Shown: positions 38,391 to 49,783 of the stretch, in pieces
How the letters are laid out: each line of letters begins with the position of its first letter
Position numbering within the stretch: the first letter of the stretch is position 1
NCBI GenBank assembly: GCA_963970005.1
Contig: CAXAMN010018779.1
Coordinates: 456,301 to 520,300 of the forward strand
Length of the DNA stretch: 64,000 nt
Reading direction: 5' to 3'
DNA from: Durusdinium trenchii
Taxonomy: Eukaryota > Sar > Dinophyceae > Suessiales > Symbiodiniaceae
Made by a program: the position numbers and the translations under genes
The notes under the pieces: generated by a model
What the model saw: only the letters and a program-made list of their open reading frames with translations
What the model was told of the DNA's origin: nothing
Database searches by the model: none

Positions 38391-40556
38391 GGAACTGGCA
38401 CAATTCTGGGAAAGGATTTCTGTCAGCACTATTTGCCGGTCATCCCAGGAATATTTCATATTCCAAGTGGCAAGCGGACATGTCCGAGCTATTGAAACGA
38501 TGGCATGACTTGGAGGCCATTTGGGATCTGGTGGGGCACATAGGCTGCCTCAACGTCGCAGTCGCGTCGAGGGACTTTCAACAGTGGGCGGATTACTGAT
38601 GCCCCAATCCCGGAACTTAGACACAATAATTGAAGTTGCACACCTCTTGGGATACAGAGTGAGCTCCCTGACGCGATTGCCAGTCCTTCTGTTCTGGCTG
38701 CAGTAACCACTGTCCCGTGCTCAGCTTCAAGAGTCCTTGCTATCACGCCCGTCTCCTGAGATGTGTCATGCAAGGTGGCCAGAAATGTGTCATCGACAAC
38801 CACGAGGTCACTTGCACCAACATTGGCCAGGACTTATACACTCCAGGTCCTGCAGGTAGCTCCATTCTAAATCAAAAGAAGCTTGCCAGTATCACCATGC
38901 AGAAGTCATCAAGTCTGGTTGACATATGCTACATACCCCAGTCCAGAGGTGTTAGACATTTAGGTCAAAACAATTTCGTTTCAAGCAAACAGCAACAGCA
39001 GCAGACAATTGATCTCATCACCCTAATGGAATTGAAGAGTTTTCTTGATCAGGTCGAAATCATACAAGGTCCGGTTCAGGCCGGGGATTTTGTAGTAACA
39101 GGTGCATCGCTACTAGGAACAAGACGCTACTAGTAGGATTTTGTATTTAGATCATTTGATTAGATCTGTTTTTTTTGCCCGCTCCGCTTCTACTTAATTA
39201 AGGAAGGGAGAAAGGAGAAACTTGCTCCTAGCGACTTGACGCTGGATAGCTCAAGCTTCCTTGAAGAAGCGCTCCAACTAATGATTAGGTTCCTAGATTT
39301 TTAGAGAGACCTAGTTGATCCCAATTGATGATGAGTGACTTTGTCCATCTTTGTGCAAAGTGCACAGGCTGGATATGGAAGCAACGGAAATTGCAATATG
39401 ATGCAGCATTTAGGTATCCATCCGGGTCCCTCAACCAGTGGTAGCAAATTTGACCCTCCCACTGAAGTTGCAGGGGTCCCTGATTTTGATACAAATCCTA
39501 TAGTTACACTGTAGTTCTCACTTTGTGAGATTCAGAGGCTGCGCAGCCTGTTGTGGACTGCTGCCATTCCTTTCGAGCTGATCGCCTCAGCAGTGCGCCA
39601 CCAGTTTCGGTTTTTGTCCCGTCACACGTGTTTGGGTCAGATCACATTGTTCTTGCCTGTACCTTTTATATATATATATATTTATATTTGTATAATCCTT
39701 TCCCATGTCGCCGCATGTCATCTCAAGTTAGCTCGTTTTGCTTCATTCAATTCCATTGTACACATACTTCACGGCGATACATTCATGGCAACTCCAGGTA
39801 GTCATAATCCCTAGGCCCTAGGTCTTTGCGGTCGTGGTAAAGAAGGGCTCCTTTAGGTACGTCTAGTGGCGCAGCAACGGCGAAGCTTTTGGGCAGGAGA
39901 GGGAAAGCACTCTGAAGACTTTTATCTGAGAACTGTTTGGAATCCGCTGCCCGAGGAGCCGGACTTTGAGCATGGGGTCCACCTTGCCGGATCAGTGGAC
40001 ATCTGAGTAGGTATATAATATGTTTAATGTGAGATTCATCCGGACGATGAAACTTTCAGTACACAAATGAATAAATCGCCAGATTTCAAGAAGAGGATAG
40101 ACGTGGGCCAAGGCCATTGGAGCGTGGGCTCTCACTTCCAGGATTGACATTCACAGAACTCCACGTGGATAGTCACAATTGCTGATTTGGGTGTGCCAGC
40201 GTGGTCACGCTAAATTCGATTGCACTCGGAATGACCTTGAGCCAATGCTTGGCTTGCATGCCTTGTTTTTTGTGTGCGTTGAAAAGGGAACTATTGCTCC
40301 ACCCGACTGAAGGCCAATCTGCCAAAGACACATGCAGAGTGCCACGGAAAATGACATGGCTTTGTAACAAAAAGAACAATTTTTGCTAGGTAGCTGGCAG
40401 AGGCATATAAGGTATGATATATCTACAGTAATTTTTCACGTCCATGCAGAGGACTCAGACCCATGCACATTGCACGTCAAGCAATGCGATGCCTCAGACC
40501 CGTTCGGACCACATGGAGCACACTGCGTGGGGTTAGCTGCATGCTGAGCGACGAGG
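37736..40556. other. aldolase copy B 3' flank and unassigned DNA
   Basis: The first ~200 bases are 3' UTR-like and match copy A. Beyond that, a (CAA)n microsatellite (38357-38390), a TA run near 39667-39682 and short ORFs without family motifs. The ORF at 38717-39133 (138 codons, polyGln near the end) is not recognised. Confidence 0.45.
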
Positions 40557-40766
40557 ATGTTCCTTGTCCTGGGTTTCCTGTTGGCCCTTTTCGGCAGCGG
40601 AAGAGCGCTACAAGAGGAGAAAGAGAAGTGGTGGGATGCAGGCCAGACACAGATGAATGTCTGGGATCACTCTTGGTTGACACCAAGGCAAGGACGCAAA
40701 ACTGTTGATGAAATAATTAGAGCCATCTCACCATGTGGTGAGGAGACGTGTCCCGAAGACTTTTGA
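40557..40766 (+). CDS. small ORF with secretion-signal-like N-terminus (69 aa)
   Basis: Starts MFLVLGFLLALFGSGRA, a good signal-peptide pattern, followed by a charged stretch with two cysteines near the end (PCGEETCPEDF). It could be the first exon of a larger secreted or type II membrane protein; sequence to 40950 in another frame also looks protein-like (IPDRPGRLVCGFRFMRVP). No family recognised. Confidence 0.35.
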   Translation: MFLVLGFLLALFGSGRALQEEKEKWWDAGQTQMNVWDHSWLTPRQGRKTVDEIIRAISPCGEETCPEDF

Positions 40767-41136
40767 GATTCCAGACCGCCCTGGAAGGCTGGTGTGTGGA
40801 TTTCGATTTATGAGGGTCCCTTTATCCTCGGGCCTGGAAGGAAAGATATTCATACCTATCCCTGGAATAGATGAGCTGAGTGCAAACTCCAGTGGTGCTG
40901 AGAAGACACTTGGCATCTCAGAGGTACATTTGATCCCAGGTGCAGGGTAGGGGGAGGTCCAAATTATAGGACGTCGAGCAAGTTACTGTAAGTTTCCCTA
41001 AGAATATTAAGAATCTAGGAGCCAAATCATAATATAGTGCGAGCGTGAGCTATCCTGCGTCCTAGCTAGGAGCTTAATAGCTACTATAGTTACTATAGCT
41101 ACCTCTTCCTCTATCCACAGCCTACCCCCTCCCTAG

Positions 41137-42246
41137 CGGGCCAAAAGAACAAGTCGGCAACTCTTCGAGCGAATCAAGCTTTTCAGCGACTCGAAGCGAC
41201 TAAGGACAGAGTCTTCCAGCAGAGACCTTCCAGCAGATCAGCACCTGTCGTGGGTCTTTGATGGCACCAGATTTCAGGATCGAGCGTCCGAGTTTTACCA
41301 AGAAAGGAACCTGCCACCACCCATGGAGGATGTTTGGCTTCTTGTGTTGATTGCGGCAGTTCCCACCACTGTGAAGAACAATGTCATGTCCGGTGGTGAC
41401 ATGATGGAATTGCAGTGCTCTGCCATGGTCTTGCTATCCAGCTACTTTTTTGCAGAATACATGATAATGCTGGTGCCACCTGCAGTCCTTCTTAAGTATT
41501 TCCAGCACACCTGGGAGGTGCACAGTCGAGTAGGACATGTTGAATCAGCTGATGAAATGGTGGGCCACTTCAACTCCTTTGAGCCTTTGGGTCTTGCCAT
41601 GGAACGTTTTCAAGAAGCTTTGCAAGCCCGGAGCAAGGTCTTTCATTGTGACCCGCTCCAGGGCCTGCAGGGTAGGTCAGGCATATCTTGCCCACCTCAA
41701 AGCCCTGCCTTTGGAGGTTCCCCGGTGCTTCGACCGCTGGTTGATGTCCTCATCATCAGATGTAGGGAAGACCTTGGCTGGGTGCTTCGTTGGCTGTCTC
41801 GAGTCTTGCGAGATGAATGGACTCCCGAAGTCGCAGGAGTTACTGTACGGCTGGTCATCTATGAGAAGTGCGACCCTCTTGACAATGAGGTGAAACCAGT
41901 CGCTCTTGACGGGCAGCAACTCCTGGCACAACTACTACACATTGGAGCAATCCACCCAGGACGGGGCACGCCTCGCGGTTCTTTTGCAGTGTACCTGTAT
42001 GTACCTGTGAATCGGCTGGAAGTAAAGGCATTTGACATCCTGCTTTGTCATGCGCTTTTGATGCGAGGTCCTATCAATAGTTCGCAAAGGAAACGCCAAT
42101 CAATCATTGGTAGGATCCAGAATGCCATTGTTCTTGTCAAGTTTTGCAATCCAGCCTTTTTGAAGCTGCGTTTGCCAGGAAGCACAATCATTGCTCTCAA
42201 GGAGCCAGAAGGCTTTGAACATGTGGCCTACGTGTTGGGACCCTGA
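41137..42246 (+). CDS. exon or ORF with DUF3431-like segment
   Basis: The frame is open from 41137 (after an in-frame TAG) to TGA at 42244; the first ATG is 41323. Near the middle, VDVLIIRCREDLGWVLRWL followed by VRLVIYEKCDP resembles the opening strands of DUF3431 proteins (putative glycosyltransferase-like). The rest has hydrophobic patches and no further motifs. It may be the last exon of a gene whose first part is the secretion-signal ORF at 40557. Weakly supported. Confidence 0.35.
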   Translation, partial: RAKRTSRQLFERIKLFSDSKRLRTESSSRDLPADQHLSWVFDGTRFQDRASEFYQERNLPPPMEDVWLLVLIAAVPTTVKNNVMSGGDMMELQCSAMVLLSSYFFAEYMIMLVPPAVLLKYFQHTWEVHSRVGHVESADEMVGHFNSFEPLGLAMERFQEALQARSKVFHCDPLQGLQGRSGISCPPQSPAFGGSPVLRPLVDVLIIRCREDLGWVLRWLSRVLRDEWTPEVAGVTVRLVIYEKCDPLDNEVKPVALDGQQLLAQLLHIGAIHPGRGTPRGSFAVYLYVPVNRLEVKAFDILLCHALLMRGPINSSQRKRQSIIGRIQNAIVLVKFCNPAFLKLRLPGSTIIALKEPEGFEHVAYVLGP

Positions 42247-42611
42247 GGTGAGAAGTGAAGACACGGTAAACAGATTATCGCCGTATCGCATACTCTCAGC
42301 TGGAGCCTAGGAGAGCTCAAATTGGATCACTGAGGCACTACTGCATGTCAAAGAACTGGAGAGATTCTGACTTTGTGGGCAGCTCACTTCTGTGTATATA
42401 CATATACTTATGTATGTATATCACCACGCGCACCAGGATGACTCGTGAGACGAGCCCGGTGTTGTACTAGGCTCACAGACCTGAATACAAAGAAATGCCC
42501 CAAGGAAGGAAGGACCTTCGACATGCAAGTGAAACGCGACCTAAATGAGCGGAACGTCCCAAGACGCCAGTGTGCGGCCAGCTCCCAGCTCAAAAATCTG
42601 TGCCAGATGTA

Positions 42612-44397
42612 TCAAAGCACCATTGTCAACGAAAACGTGCGCTCCAGTGAGGGAGCCTTGAGGCATGGTGCGGCCGGCAGCTTTGGCCAATGCCGGGGCC
42701 AACGTCCCCGGGAATGATTGCAATTATCTGAACGACCAAGCAAGACAACTGCTCTGCGGATCTTCTTATGATAGTCCAGGTACGTGGAAGTGCAGCTGTC
42801 GTCTCCCAGCTTGTAACCCAGTGAATGAAAAAGCGCCGTGAGTTCACACAAAGAGGTGACAGCATCTTCCTGCACTTTCCAACGCAAACCTCGCAAAAAC
42901 TCACAAATCACACGCCATTCCTCATCTGTGCCTGACCAACTGGATGGTGACGGGCAAGATAGTGGGATCTTAGGCTTCCACCTGAAAGAAGACACTGAAG
43001 CATTCCAGTCCCACTGTGGGAATTGTGCCTGGTACTGCAGCTGATCAATGTCCGGTTCAGGCTCTGGCAAGCCAAACGATGAAGACGGTGTATTCGTGGG
43101 CAGTAACTCATGCAGCTTGACAGGCCACTTTTGGTGTTCTAGTGCAGCCTGGTCAGCCCGTTGTTGCACCTCCGGCTGAACAGCTGACAAAGTTGTGGCA
43201 AACTCCTTGGCTGTAAGGTCAGCAATCCTGTTGCGCTCAATGTGTCGTACTGTAGTTTGTTTACTCGCTGCCGTAATGTGTCTGTGATCTGAGCGATCGG
43301 CAAGTGTGCAAAGCAATGAGCAGGGATCCAGGAGGCACTGACTGGTTGCGGATGGACTTGTTTTCTGCCATCTATCAACGTGGCAAGAAAGCTCCACCAA
43401 GCTTGACACATCCAGGAAGGGTCGGCTTCTCCGTGCTGGCAAACATGGGAAACATGCTCGACAACCGTCTTGCTGTCACAGAAAACGTGTACCCGAAAAG
43501 GCGTCAGCGTGCAGGCGATTAGCGCTCCCCACAATTCAGCAACATATGAACACAAGGAAGGGTAATTAACCACTCCCTTCTTGCACACTTGAAGGTCTGC
43601 ATCAACGACTGCAAACGTCGCAATTGTAAGCCAAAATCGATTTGCCCACATGACTGAAGCATCGGTCCAAAACTCGACACAATGATGCGGCTGAAACGCA
43701 GGACCGATACTCGGCGGTATAGTGCAGAGGAGTCGTCTCCGTGCCAAAAACCAGGGTTGTTCCAAGATACCCATGAGGGCAAAATTCTTGCCAAGCTCAT
43801 GGAGAGTTGGTTGTCCAATCATGGCATGAAGTGTTGAGCAGTCATACACCAAGTGAGCCATGCTCTCCTTAGTTGCGTGGCAGAAACGACATTGAGAGGA
43901 GTCAACCCATCCTGCAGCGGAAAGTCTGTCATTTGTGAGAACGCACCCAACAACGATGGAGTGACAAAAACTACCGGTGGGACGGTGGAACGTGATGGGA
44001 CCACCCGTTCCTTGAGCAAACAAGTGGTAGCTTGGAAATCCAACTGTCCTTGGGGCTGAAAGAAATCCTTACGGGTACGATGGTCCACATTTTGGTACGC
44101 CGCCTGTCTGGCGAGCTGGACCAACAGCGGCTTAAGCTCACGTGGCTGGAGATTTGCGAGATCAAAGGCTTGGGAACCCCGAAAGGAAAAGCCAAAGTCA
44201 TGCGCTATTTCAATGTCAAGCACCGAACATGCAAACTGGACCCGGGACCACAAGGAATGTGGATGCACCAAACTACTATTCTGAGTACCCTTAAGGGCGG
44301 GAATCAAAGCCGGTGACTTTTGGCAGCATCTAGTAAACTCACAAATGGTAGAGACTGACGCATGCGAGGCCAGGATCAGTACGGTGAGGCTGACCAT
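42612..44397 (-). pseudogene. LINE-B CCHC finger and RNase H, frameshifted
   Basis: CRFCHATKESMAHLVYDC (near 43850-43910) is the CCHC motif after RT. RNase H acids are visible: FWTDASVMW (Asp, about 43665), YVAELWGALIA (Glu), VFCDSKTVVEHV (Asp). After a frame change near 43200 the last Asp appears in ERNRIADLTAKE. So all catalytic acids are present but split across two frames. The tail to 42612 has no recognised motif. Confidence 0.78.
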
Positions 44398-46101
44398 GTG
44401 TGGCTTGAACGAGCCATTTGGCGCGCCACTTAGGCTTACCGTTCCATAATGCTTTAATGACCGTACCTTGGAGTTGAGTCAATTCCCGTTTAGGGATCTG
44501 CGTGACGTGGGCGCCAAATGTGATGCGAGGGATGACCTTGGCACCAATGAGAAGGTTTTTGACTCTAGTTGGAATACGCAGGGCACCAATGCGTGCAATG
44601 TCAGCCAAGATCTGTCTGTGGACTCCAAGGTCGTAATGGAATGCCTTGCGTGAACAGGGGTACATTTTGACACCAAGCACCTCAAACTCGAGTAGGGAAT
44701 TCCGGGAACAAGGCACGAAGGCTTTTCCTACCTTGAGGGTGGGAAGACCACAAGCCGATTTGCTGGATTAAACTTTTGCCCCACCAACATGTCCCAATGC
44801 TTCGTGATTTGGATGGCAGTGTTGAGCTGGTGAATGTTAATCAACTTACACCATAAATAGGAGTCATCTACAAAGGCTCTTGCTGACACCGCTGGCAGGT
44901 GTTCCAACAGGTGGTACCAGACTTTGTTGTACATATTCATGGCGAGGAGCGACAGGCTGCATCCTTGTGCCACTCCGTTGGCAGCCGTAGTAGCAATCGG
45001 GCGCATCCAGTTTCGATACGCAAGATGGCGGTGAAGGCCACCGTAAAGCTTTAAAAAGAAATTGACGATTGTCCTCGGTAAGCCGAAAGCCAACATGAGC
45101 ATGGCTGCATACACAGGGGCAATCCTGTCGAATGCTTTCGATTTATCAAGCTTAACACCTACCACTGGGGAAGAATCACACTGTGCAATATCGAGTTCCA
45201 AGCGAACTTCATTATACAGAGAGGCCATATACCGGTCCTGCACACCACCCAAGATAGCCGGAGAAGAGTGGCAATCAACCAGGGTTGCAGTTGTCTATAC
45301 CTACTCCCAGTGTACGCAAGAAGGAGAGCTGGCAGCGCAGTAATGATTCTTTTATTTAAAGCATCCGCTGGCCCCTTTTTGTTAAGGATGCACTGCTTGG
45401 CACACACAAGGGCTTTTAGGTAGTGGTTGGTTCGACTCTTCAATGTACGTGAAGAACTCAGCGATCGGTTGAAAGCAAGGCGCCGGGAGAGCTTGAAGTT
45501 CTATTGTTCTCCATCCGTCCAAGCCCGGGGCGGCATGGCTTTTCCGGCGATGGATCGTTTCGAAAAGCTGCTGCCCTTTGATGGGAGGGAGTTCGCACTG
45601 GTGCACCTTACTATGAATGCACGGCCAAATGGTCTCAAGGACCTTGAGTGGATCTTCGCAAAGAACATTGGCCGAATATACACTATCCCAAGCGGAATTG
45701 ATTTGGCCCAAAGCCGGCCCTGGTTGATAAATGATCTGGCCTGTGTCATTAAGGATGAGGTTTGGGGGTTCACCCTGGGCACAATTGCGCAAATGCCTGT
45801 AGATAAAATGACAAGTACCCTTGGCGGATTCCTTGATCTTGATTTTCCAGCTCTGCAATCTTTTCAACCGGATCTGTGAATCAAGTAACGAGGCGGCTGC
45901 TTCGGCCCATCGTCGAGCAAGAAACACATCGGCAAGAGTCGGAGATGTAGGTTGGGACCAAGACACTGGAGCCTGGTGCCCTTGGAGGCCTTTAAAAGCA
46001 CGAAGAGCCGTCTGTTTGGTATCGAACCGGTCTTGTGGGCCCCCTGGTTCCCGGGAAAGGCGGCAGAACAACTCTTGCAATCGACCAACAAGCCTGTACA
46101 A
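44339..46101 (-). pseudogene. LINE-B reverse transcriptase, several frameshifts
   Basis: SHAAPGLDGWR (about 45470-45500) opens the RT; the palm region continues in another frame with VKLDKSKAFDRI, NGVAQGCSLSLLAMNMYN and the catalytic box AFVDDSYLWC (about 44850-44880). Thumb and connection follow in a third frame. The enzyme is recognisable but not translatable as one chain. Confidence 0.85.
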
Positions 46102-47396
46102 GGAAGTTGACTTCTTTGTAGCAGCGCAAAAGTTTTTGTAACAAAAACCGGTTCAGTTCCTCTCGTTTGAGGGCCTTGCCCCCATTGAGCACCCGTGGAC
46201 TTCAAGGAATGAACAAGAAAAGCGTTAATAATTTCCCATTTATCTTCACTTTCATGAACAGCGTCAAAGCGGGCAGAGAAGGCGGACCAATCAGAAGACC
46301 TGGTATCAGTCCATTTGGCGGTTTGGAGAGTATCAAGCAAAAAGGGTGCACTTTTGAATAACGTGTACCCAATTTGTTGGATGGAGTGCAAATGGAAAAC
46401 AAGTTTGATTGGACGATGCTGTTTACCAATCACGGGAACAACCTCTGCCGACCGAAGGGCGCAAAATGCACTCTGGTTAATCAAGACCGCGTCAATGGAG
46501 GATGTGGCATCTTCGCTACCGGAAAAAGTGCCATCCCTGGAGAAGGTTAGAGGGCGACTGGTGTGGCCCATGTTATCAACTTCAGCAATGGGATCAAACC
46601 ATCCATGGAAGGCAACACAGTTGGCAACCGATTCATAACTTGCAGGGTCAGCCTGGAGGTCCCCTGCGATCACCACTGGGATCGGCCCAAATTGGGCAAC
46701 AAAGGAAAACACATCAGCCAGCAGTTGGTCATTCTTAGCATGCAGTGCCGGGTCCTGGGAGGCCCCTGTGCAAGCGTAGAGGGATACAACCAAGATCCTA
46801 CATGATGGAGAATCTTGGACCCAAGCTGCACTGAACCTCTGTGTACGCATCAAAGATGGAAAAAGACCAGCTTGATCATGACATGTTTCGAACGGCTGGA
46901 TGACCGAATCCGGACCAATGATTGCAGTGCCTCCACACGGGGTGATTGAACCTGATTTGTGCCACTTTACCGGAAGAGGTTCACTAGTGACAATGCGCTG
47001 TCCGAGTGCTTTCACAGCGTTTTGGGTGGATCGAATGTTAGCGCGACCGATGCGTGTTTCTTGGAGGCAACAGACATCTGCATCCCACGTTTTCCATGAA
47101 CCATTTGTTCGAAACGAACCAAGGTTGGCAGAAAAAAGGGTCATACAATCACTTGGGTCGCCGAAAGGTCCCTCTCCAGGGTAACCAAGTGTACAGTCGA
47201 ACAAGACTTGGACGAAAAGCGAAATGCGCGCAACAGCATTCATTTTGTGCTCGCCAAAATCGAAAGCTGGAAGGTGCCAGCTCGGGTCGCAAAGACACAT
47301 GAATTGAGGCTGCTGAGAGCCTTGGCAATGAAAAGGACACTGACACAGATCTTCCCTGTAGCATCGACAGGTGTACCACATACGAACAGGTGCCAA
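45864..47396 (-). CDS. LINE-B apurinic-like endonuclease ORF (510 aa)
   Basis: Cys/His-rich start (CRCYREDLCQCPFHC...CLCDPSWH), possibly a zinc finger. Endonuclease fold motifs follow: ADVCCLQETRIG (Glu), VVSLYAC, VVIAGDLQADP (Asp), SSIDAVLIN, KQHRPIKLVF (His). It nicks the target strand. The C-terminal third leads into the RT but in another frame from 46101. Sequence upstream (47200-47690) shows more Cys pairs in neighbouring frames (RLCPVCGG), so the true N-terminus is probably frameshifted. Confidence 0.75.
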   Translation of the reverse strand: MAPVRMWYTCRCYREDLCQCPFHCQGSQQPQFMCLCDPSWHLPAFDFGEHKMNAVARISLFVQVLFDCTLGYPGEGPFGDPSDCMTLFSANLGSFRTNGSWKTWDADVCCLQETRIGRANIRSTQNAVKALGQRIVTSEPLPVKWHKSGSITPCGGTAIIGPDSVIQPFETCHDQAGLFPSLMRTQRFSAAWVQDSPSCRILVVSLYACTGASQDPALHAKNDQLLADVFSFVAQFGPIPVVIAGDLQADPASYESVANCVAFHGWFDPIAEVDNMGHTSRPLTFSRDGTFSGSEDATSSIDAVLINQSAFCALRSAEVVPVIGKQHRPIKLVFHLHSIQQIGYTLFKSAPFLLDTLQTAKWTDTRSSDWSAFSARFDAVHESEDKWEIINAFLVHSLKSTGAQWGQGPQTRGTEPVFVTKTFALLQRSQLPCTGLLVDCKSCSAAFPGNQGAHKTGSIPNRRLFVLLKASKGTRLQCLGPNLHLRLLPMCFLLDDGPKQPPRYLIHRSG

Positions 47397-47687
47397 GGCA
47401 TAGGCCCAGCGGCTGCAAAGTATTTACCGGAGACGAGGGCGATCGGGAACGCATGTCGTTTCCCTAAGGCTAAAGCACTTACGAAGCACCTCGAAATCCA
47501 TCGTGCATGCTCGGAACCCCAGGAGAAAAAGCCCGGTGAAGCAGGGCCTCCACAGACGGGACACAGACGATACAAACGCAGCAAAGACAAAGAAAGAGAT
47601 GACCAAAGAGTGCCAACGGCAAAACCAACCGATGGCGAGCAGAAGCTCAACAGTCAGGTGGAGGCAACACAGCCTCACCCCAAGGCT

Positions 47688-48419
47688 TCACGAACCCTTA
47701 TGGGCTTTGAAAGGCGGCGTTTCACCGCTTGGCTCTCTTGCACGTGGGTTCGTATTGGCCAAGAGCTGGCGAAGCGCATCACTGATACTATCAAACTTGC
47801 TGTCGACCTTGCCTTCGAACTGCTGTTGGCGTGATTCGAGGCGGTCAAACCGAGCCTCAAGGTTGTCGAGGCGTGAGTCATCGCTCGTCGCCCGGGAAGG
47901 CGCAATCGGTCCAGACCAGGCCGGGGATTCCGCTACCTGTCCCTTCTTCTTGCCTTCGCCAACTCCTTTGCAAGTGCCCTTGCCAGCACCTTTGGGTCCC
48001 GTGGCCGATGTGATCTGTTGGATCAGAACCTGGTGCACATGACCATTAATGTCGATGGAGAACTGTGCAGCAGAGATCTCCTTTTCACATGCAACAACCC
48101 AGACATGAACACCGGCATTGCGAAAAGTTCTCATCGGCAAGACTGCGACTCCGGTCGAATCGAGCGTCGATTTGACGATGTTGGCTGCGTCTGTGCCTGC
48201 AGGCCAACCAACCAGCAAGCTCATATGAGGCAACCTCAAAATTATCATCAACCACTTTAGTAAGGGACGTTTCATCTCTGTGGTGCTTTCGTGATTTTCC
48301 TTGAAAAACGATAGGGGACTGACAAAAAACGATACCCCTATGTATACATACTTGCAAAATCCAAAACCATGGAAAACGATAGGGGACTGACAAACGTGAA
48401 ACGAAAACACTCCAAGCAT
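47688..48419 (-). CDS. LINE-B ORF with Gly/Lys linker and short coiled coil (243 aa)
   Basis: After a doubtful hydrophobic start, residues about 120-150 are GAGKGTCKGVGEGKKKG-like, then LDNLEARFDRLESRQQQFEG, a clear heptad coiled coil. An ORF1p-like multimerising, RNA-binding role is plausible. The start may be later, for instance the Met in TEMKRPLLKW. Confidence 0.5.
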   Translation of the reverse strand: MLGVFSFHVCQSPIVFHGFGFCKYVYIGVSFFVSPLSFFKENHESTTEMKRPLLKWLMIILRLPHMSLLVGWPAGTDAANIVKSTLDSTGVAVLPMRTFRNAGVHVWVVACEKEISAAQFSIDINGHVHQVLIQQITSATGPKGAGKGTCKGVGEGKKKGQVAESPAWSGPIAPSRATSDDSRLDNLEARFDRLESRQQQFEGKVDSKFDSISDALRQLLANTNPRAREPSGETPPFKAHKGS

Positions 48420-48436
48420 ATATTTTTGACGCTAAC

Positions 48437-49783
48437 TCAATATGTCATGCGTGGGATCACATGTCGATTGGCTTCAACGATCCTGCCATCAGCAGCCAAC
48501 AAGGTCTTTCTTGCTTCGCTCAACTTGGCAATCCACACTCGAGGTGCTAGTCCTCTGCGGGCTACAATGATGCCAGCTTGGCCTGGTGTATCTTTCAAGG
48601 CGATCCTCATGCTGTGCAGTTCAGTGGTGTTTGGCAGCCAAAACCGCGGCAGGATAGTGGTATCTGCAGACACCTGGCCTCGCTCCAAGAAGTCACGCAC
48701 TAGGAGCATCGAGGCCCCGCTCGCTTCAAGCAGAGGGACACGCAATGGTTGCGGAGCCTTAATGATGCACTGAAGGATGAAGTCTCCCTTGGATGCTCCA
48801 GGGTGAGTAGTAGATCGAAATCCATACAGCGCAATCGATGAGTCCAGGGCAGTGACAGCCTGAGCAACCAAGTCACGAAAGGATGCAATCGGGCTTTCTC
48901 GGATCTTCTCAATCTCGGATTTGGCACAGAGGCGGGAGTCCACCTCGAGGACCAACTCACACATTGCCTGAGTCGTGATCTTGCACTTCGGTTCAGGGAG
49001 CTTAAAGGTGCACTTCCCTTGGAGGACGATGAGGTGAGTGAGCCTCTTGTATGACAACTTGGCCGCTTCGTCATGCATGGCGACCTCGTAGGGTCCTTCA
49101 ATCTTGGCGGCAAGATGGGGAAGGTGCATGTTGTCAGTGACAGGCAACAAAACAGCCAAGTCGTGCTTGCCAACTTGCTTGGATGCCTCGGAGAGAAAGG
49201 ACTTGGTCAACAAAACGATGCCTCCCCGATTGGGGCCAAGCTGAAGGCGGTGCGTTTGCTGAAGGGCCGCACCATCTGTACCAATGAAGGGCGCCTCATG
49301 CTGGATACGCAGATCCTCCCATTTGCACTGAGCTGGTCGAGGGGTTTTTCGACCCCACGGGTCATTGACCCAAACCGGATCAATGCTCTTGACTGGTGCG
49401 CTCGAACCAGCACCATGGCTTGGGGCCGAGGCATTGGCTATAGCAGGCGAGGCTGAGGCATCAACGTGCATGTCTTGAACAGTTCCAGCAGCATAATACG
49501 TGTCTGGAAAGCGATTGGACTTGACCCGAAGTAGAAACCAATCACGGATGCTGGCTGCAAAAACGGCAAAGTCCGGAAGGCCCTCAGCACGAATCCATGT
49601 GTTCCGGGCTTCTCTTCGGACCCGCGCAATGAGCTGAGCATGTTGCCCTTGGGCGAGGAAATGGTCATGGGGTTTGAAGCCCAAGGCGGTAGAAGACGTT
49701 GGCCAAGAGGTAATATCCACACAGGTCACGGGGCATCGTCTGGTCGACGAAGTCAACGGCAATGTTTTGATGGTCAAGCCCAA
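48437..49783 (-). CDS. LINE-B ORF of unknown function (448 aa)
   Basis: Good protein-like composition from about residue 40 (DHFLAQGQHAQLIARVRREARN) to the end, no recognised domain, no cysteine clusters. It overlaps the end of the protease region in another frame and is followed by the coiled-coil ORF. The first ~35 residues look out of frame. Confidence 0.5.
   Translation of the reverse strand: MGLTIKTLPLTSSTRRCPVTCVDITSWPTSSTALGFKPHDHFLAQGQHAQLIARVRREARNTWIRAEGLPDFAVFAASIRDWFLLRVKSNRFPDTYYAAGTVQDMHVDASASPAIANASAPSHGAGSSAPVKSIDPVWVNDPWGRKTPRPAQCKWEDLRIQHEAPFIGTDGAALQQTHRLQLGPNRGGIVLLTKSFLSEASKQVGKHDLAVLLPVTDNMHLPHLAAKIEGPYEVAMHDEAAKLSYKRLTHLIVLQGKCTFKLPEPKCKITTQAMCELVLEVDSRLCAKSEIEKIRESPIASFRDLVAQAVTALDSSIALYGFRSTTHPGASKGDFILQCIIKAPQPLRVPLLEASGASMLLVRDFLERGQVSADTTILPRFWLPNTTELHSMRIALKDTPGQAGIIVARRGLAPRVWIAKLSEARKTLLAADGRIVEANRHVIPRMTY

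Noticed and set aside
46167..47302. Plus-strand ORFs across the LINE-B endonuclease
   Set aside because: Complementary to the endonuclease frame; no independent motifs.
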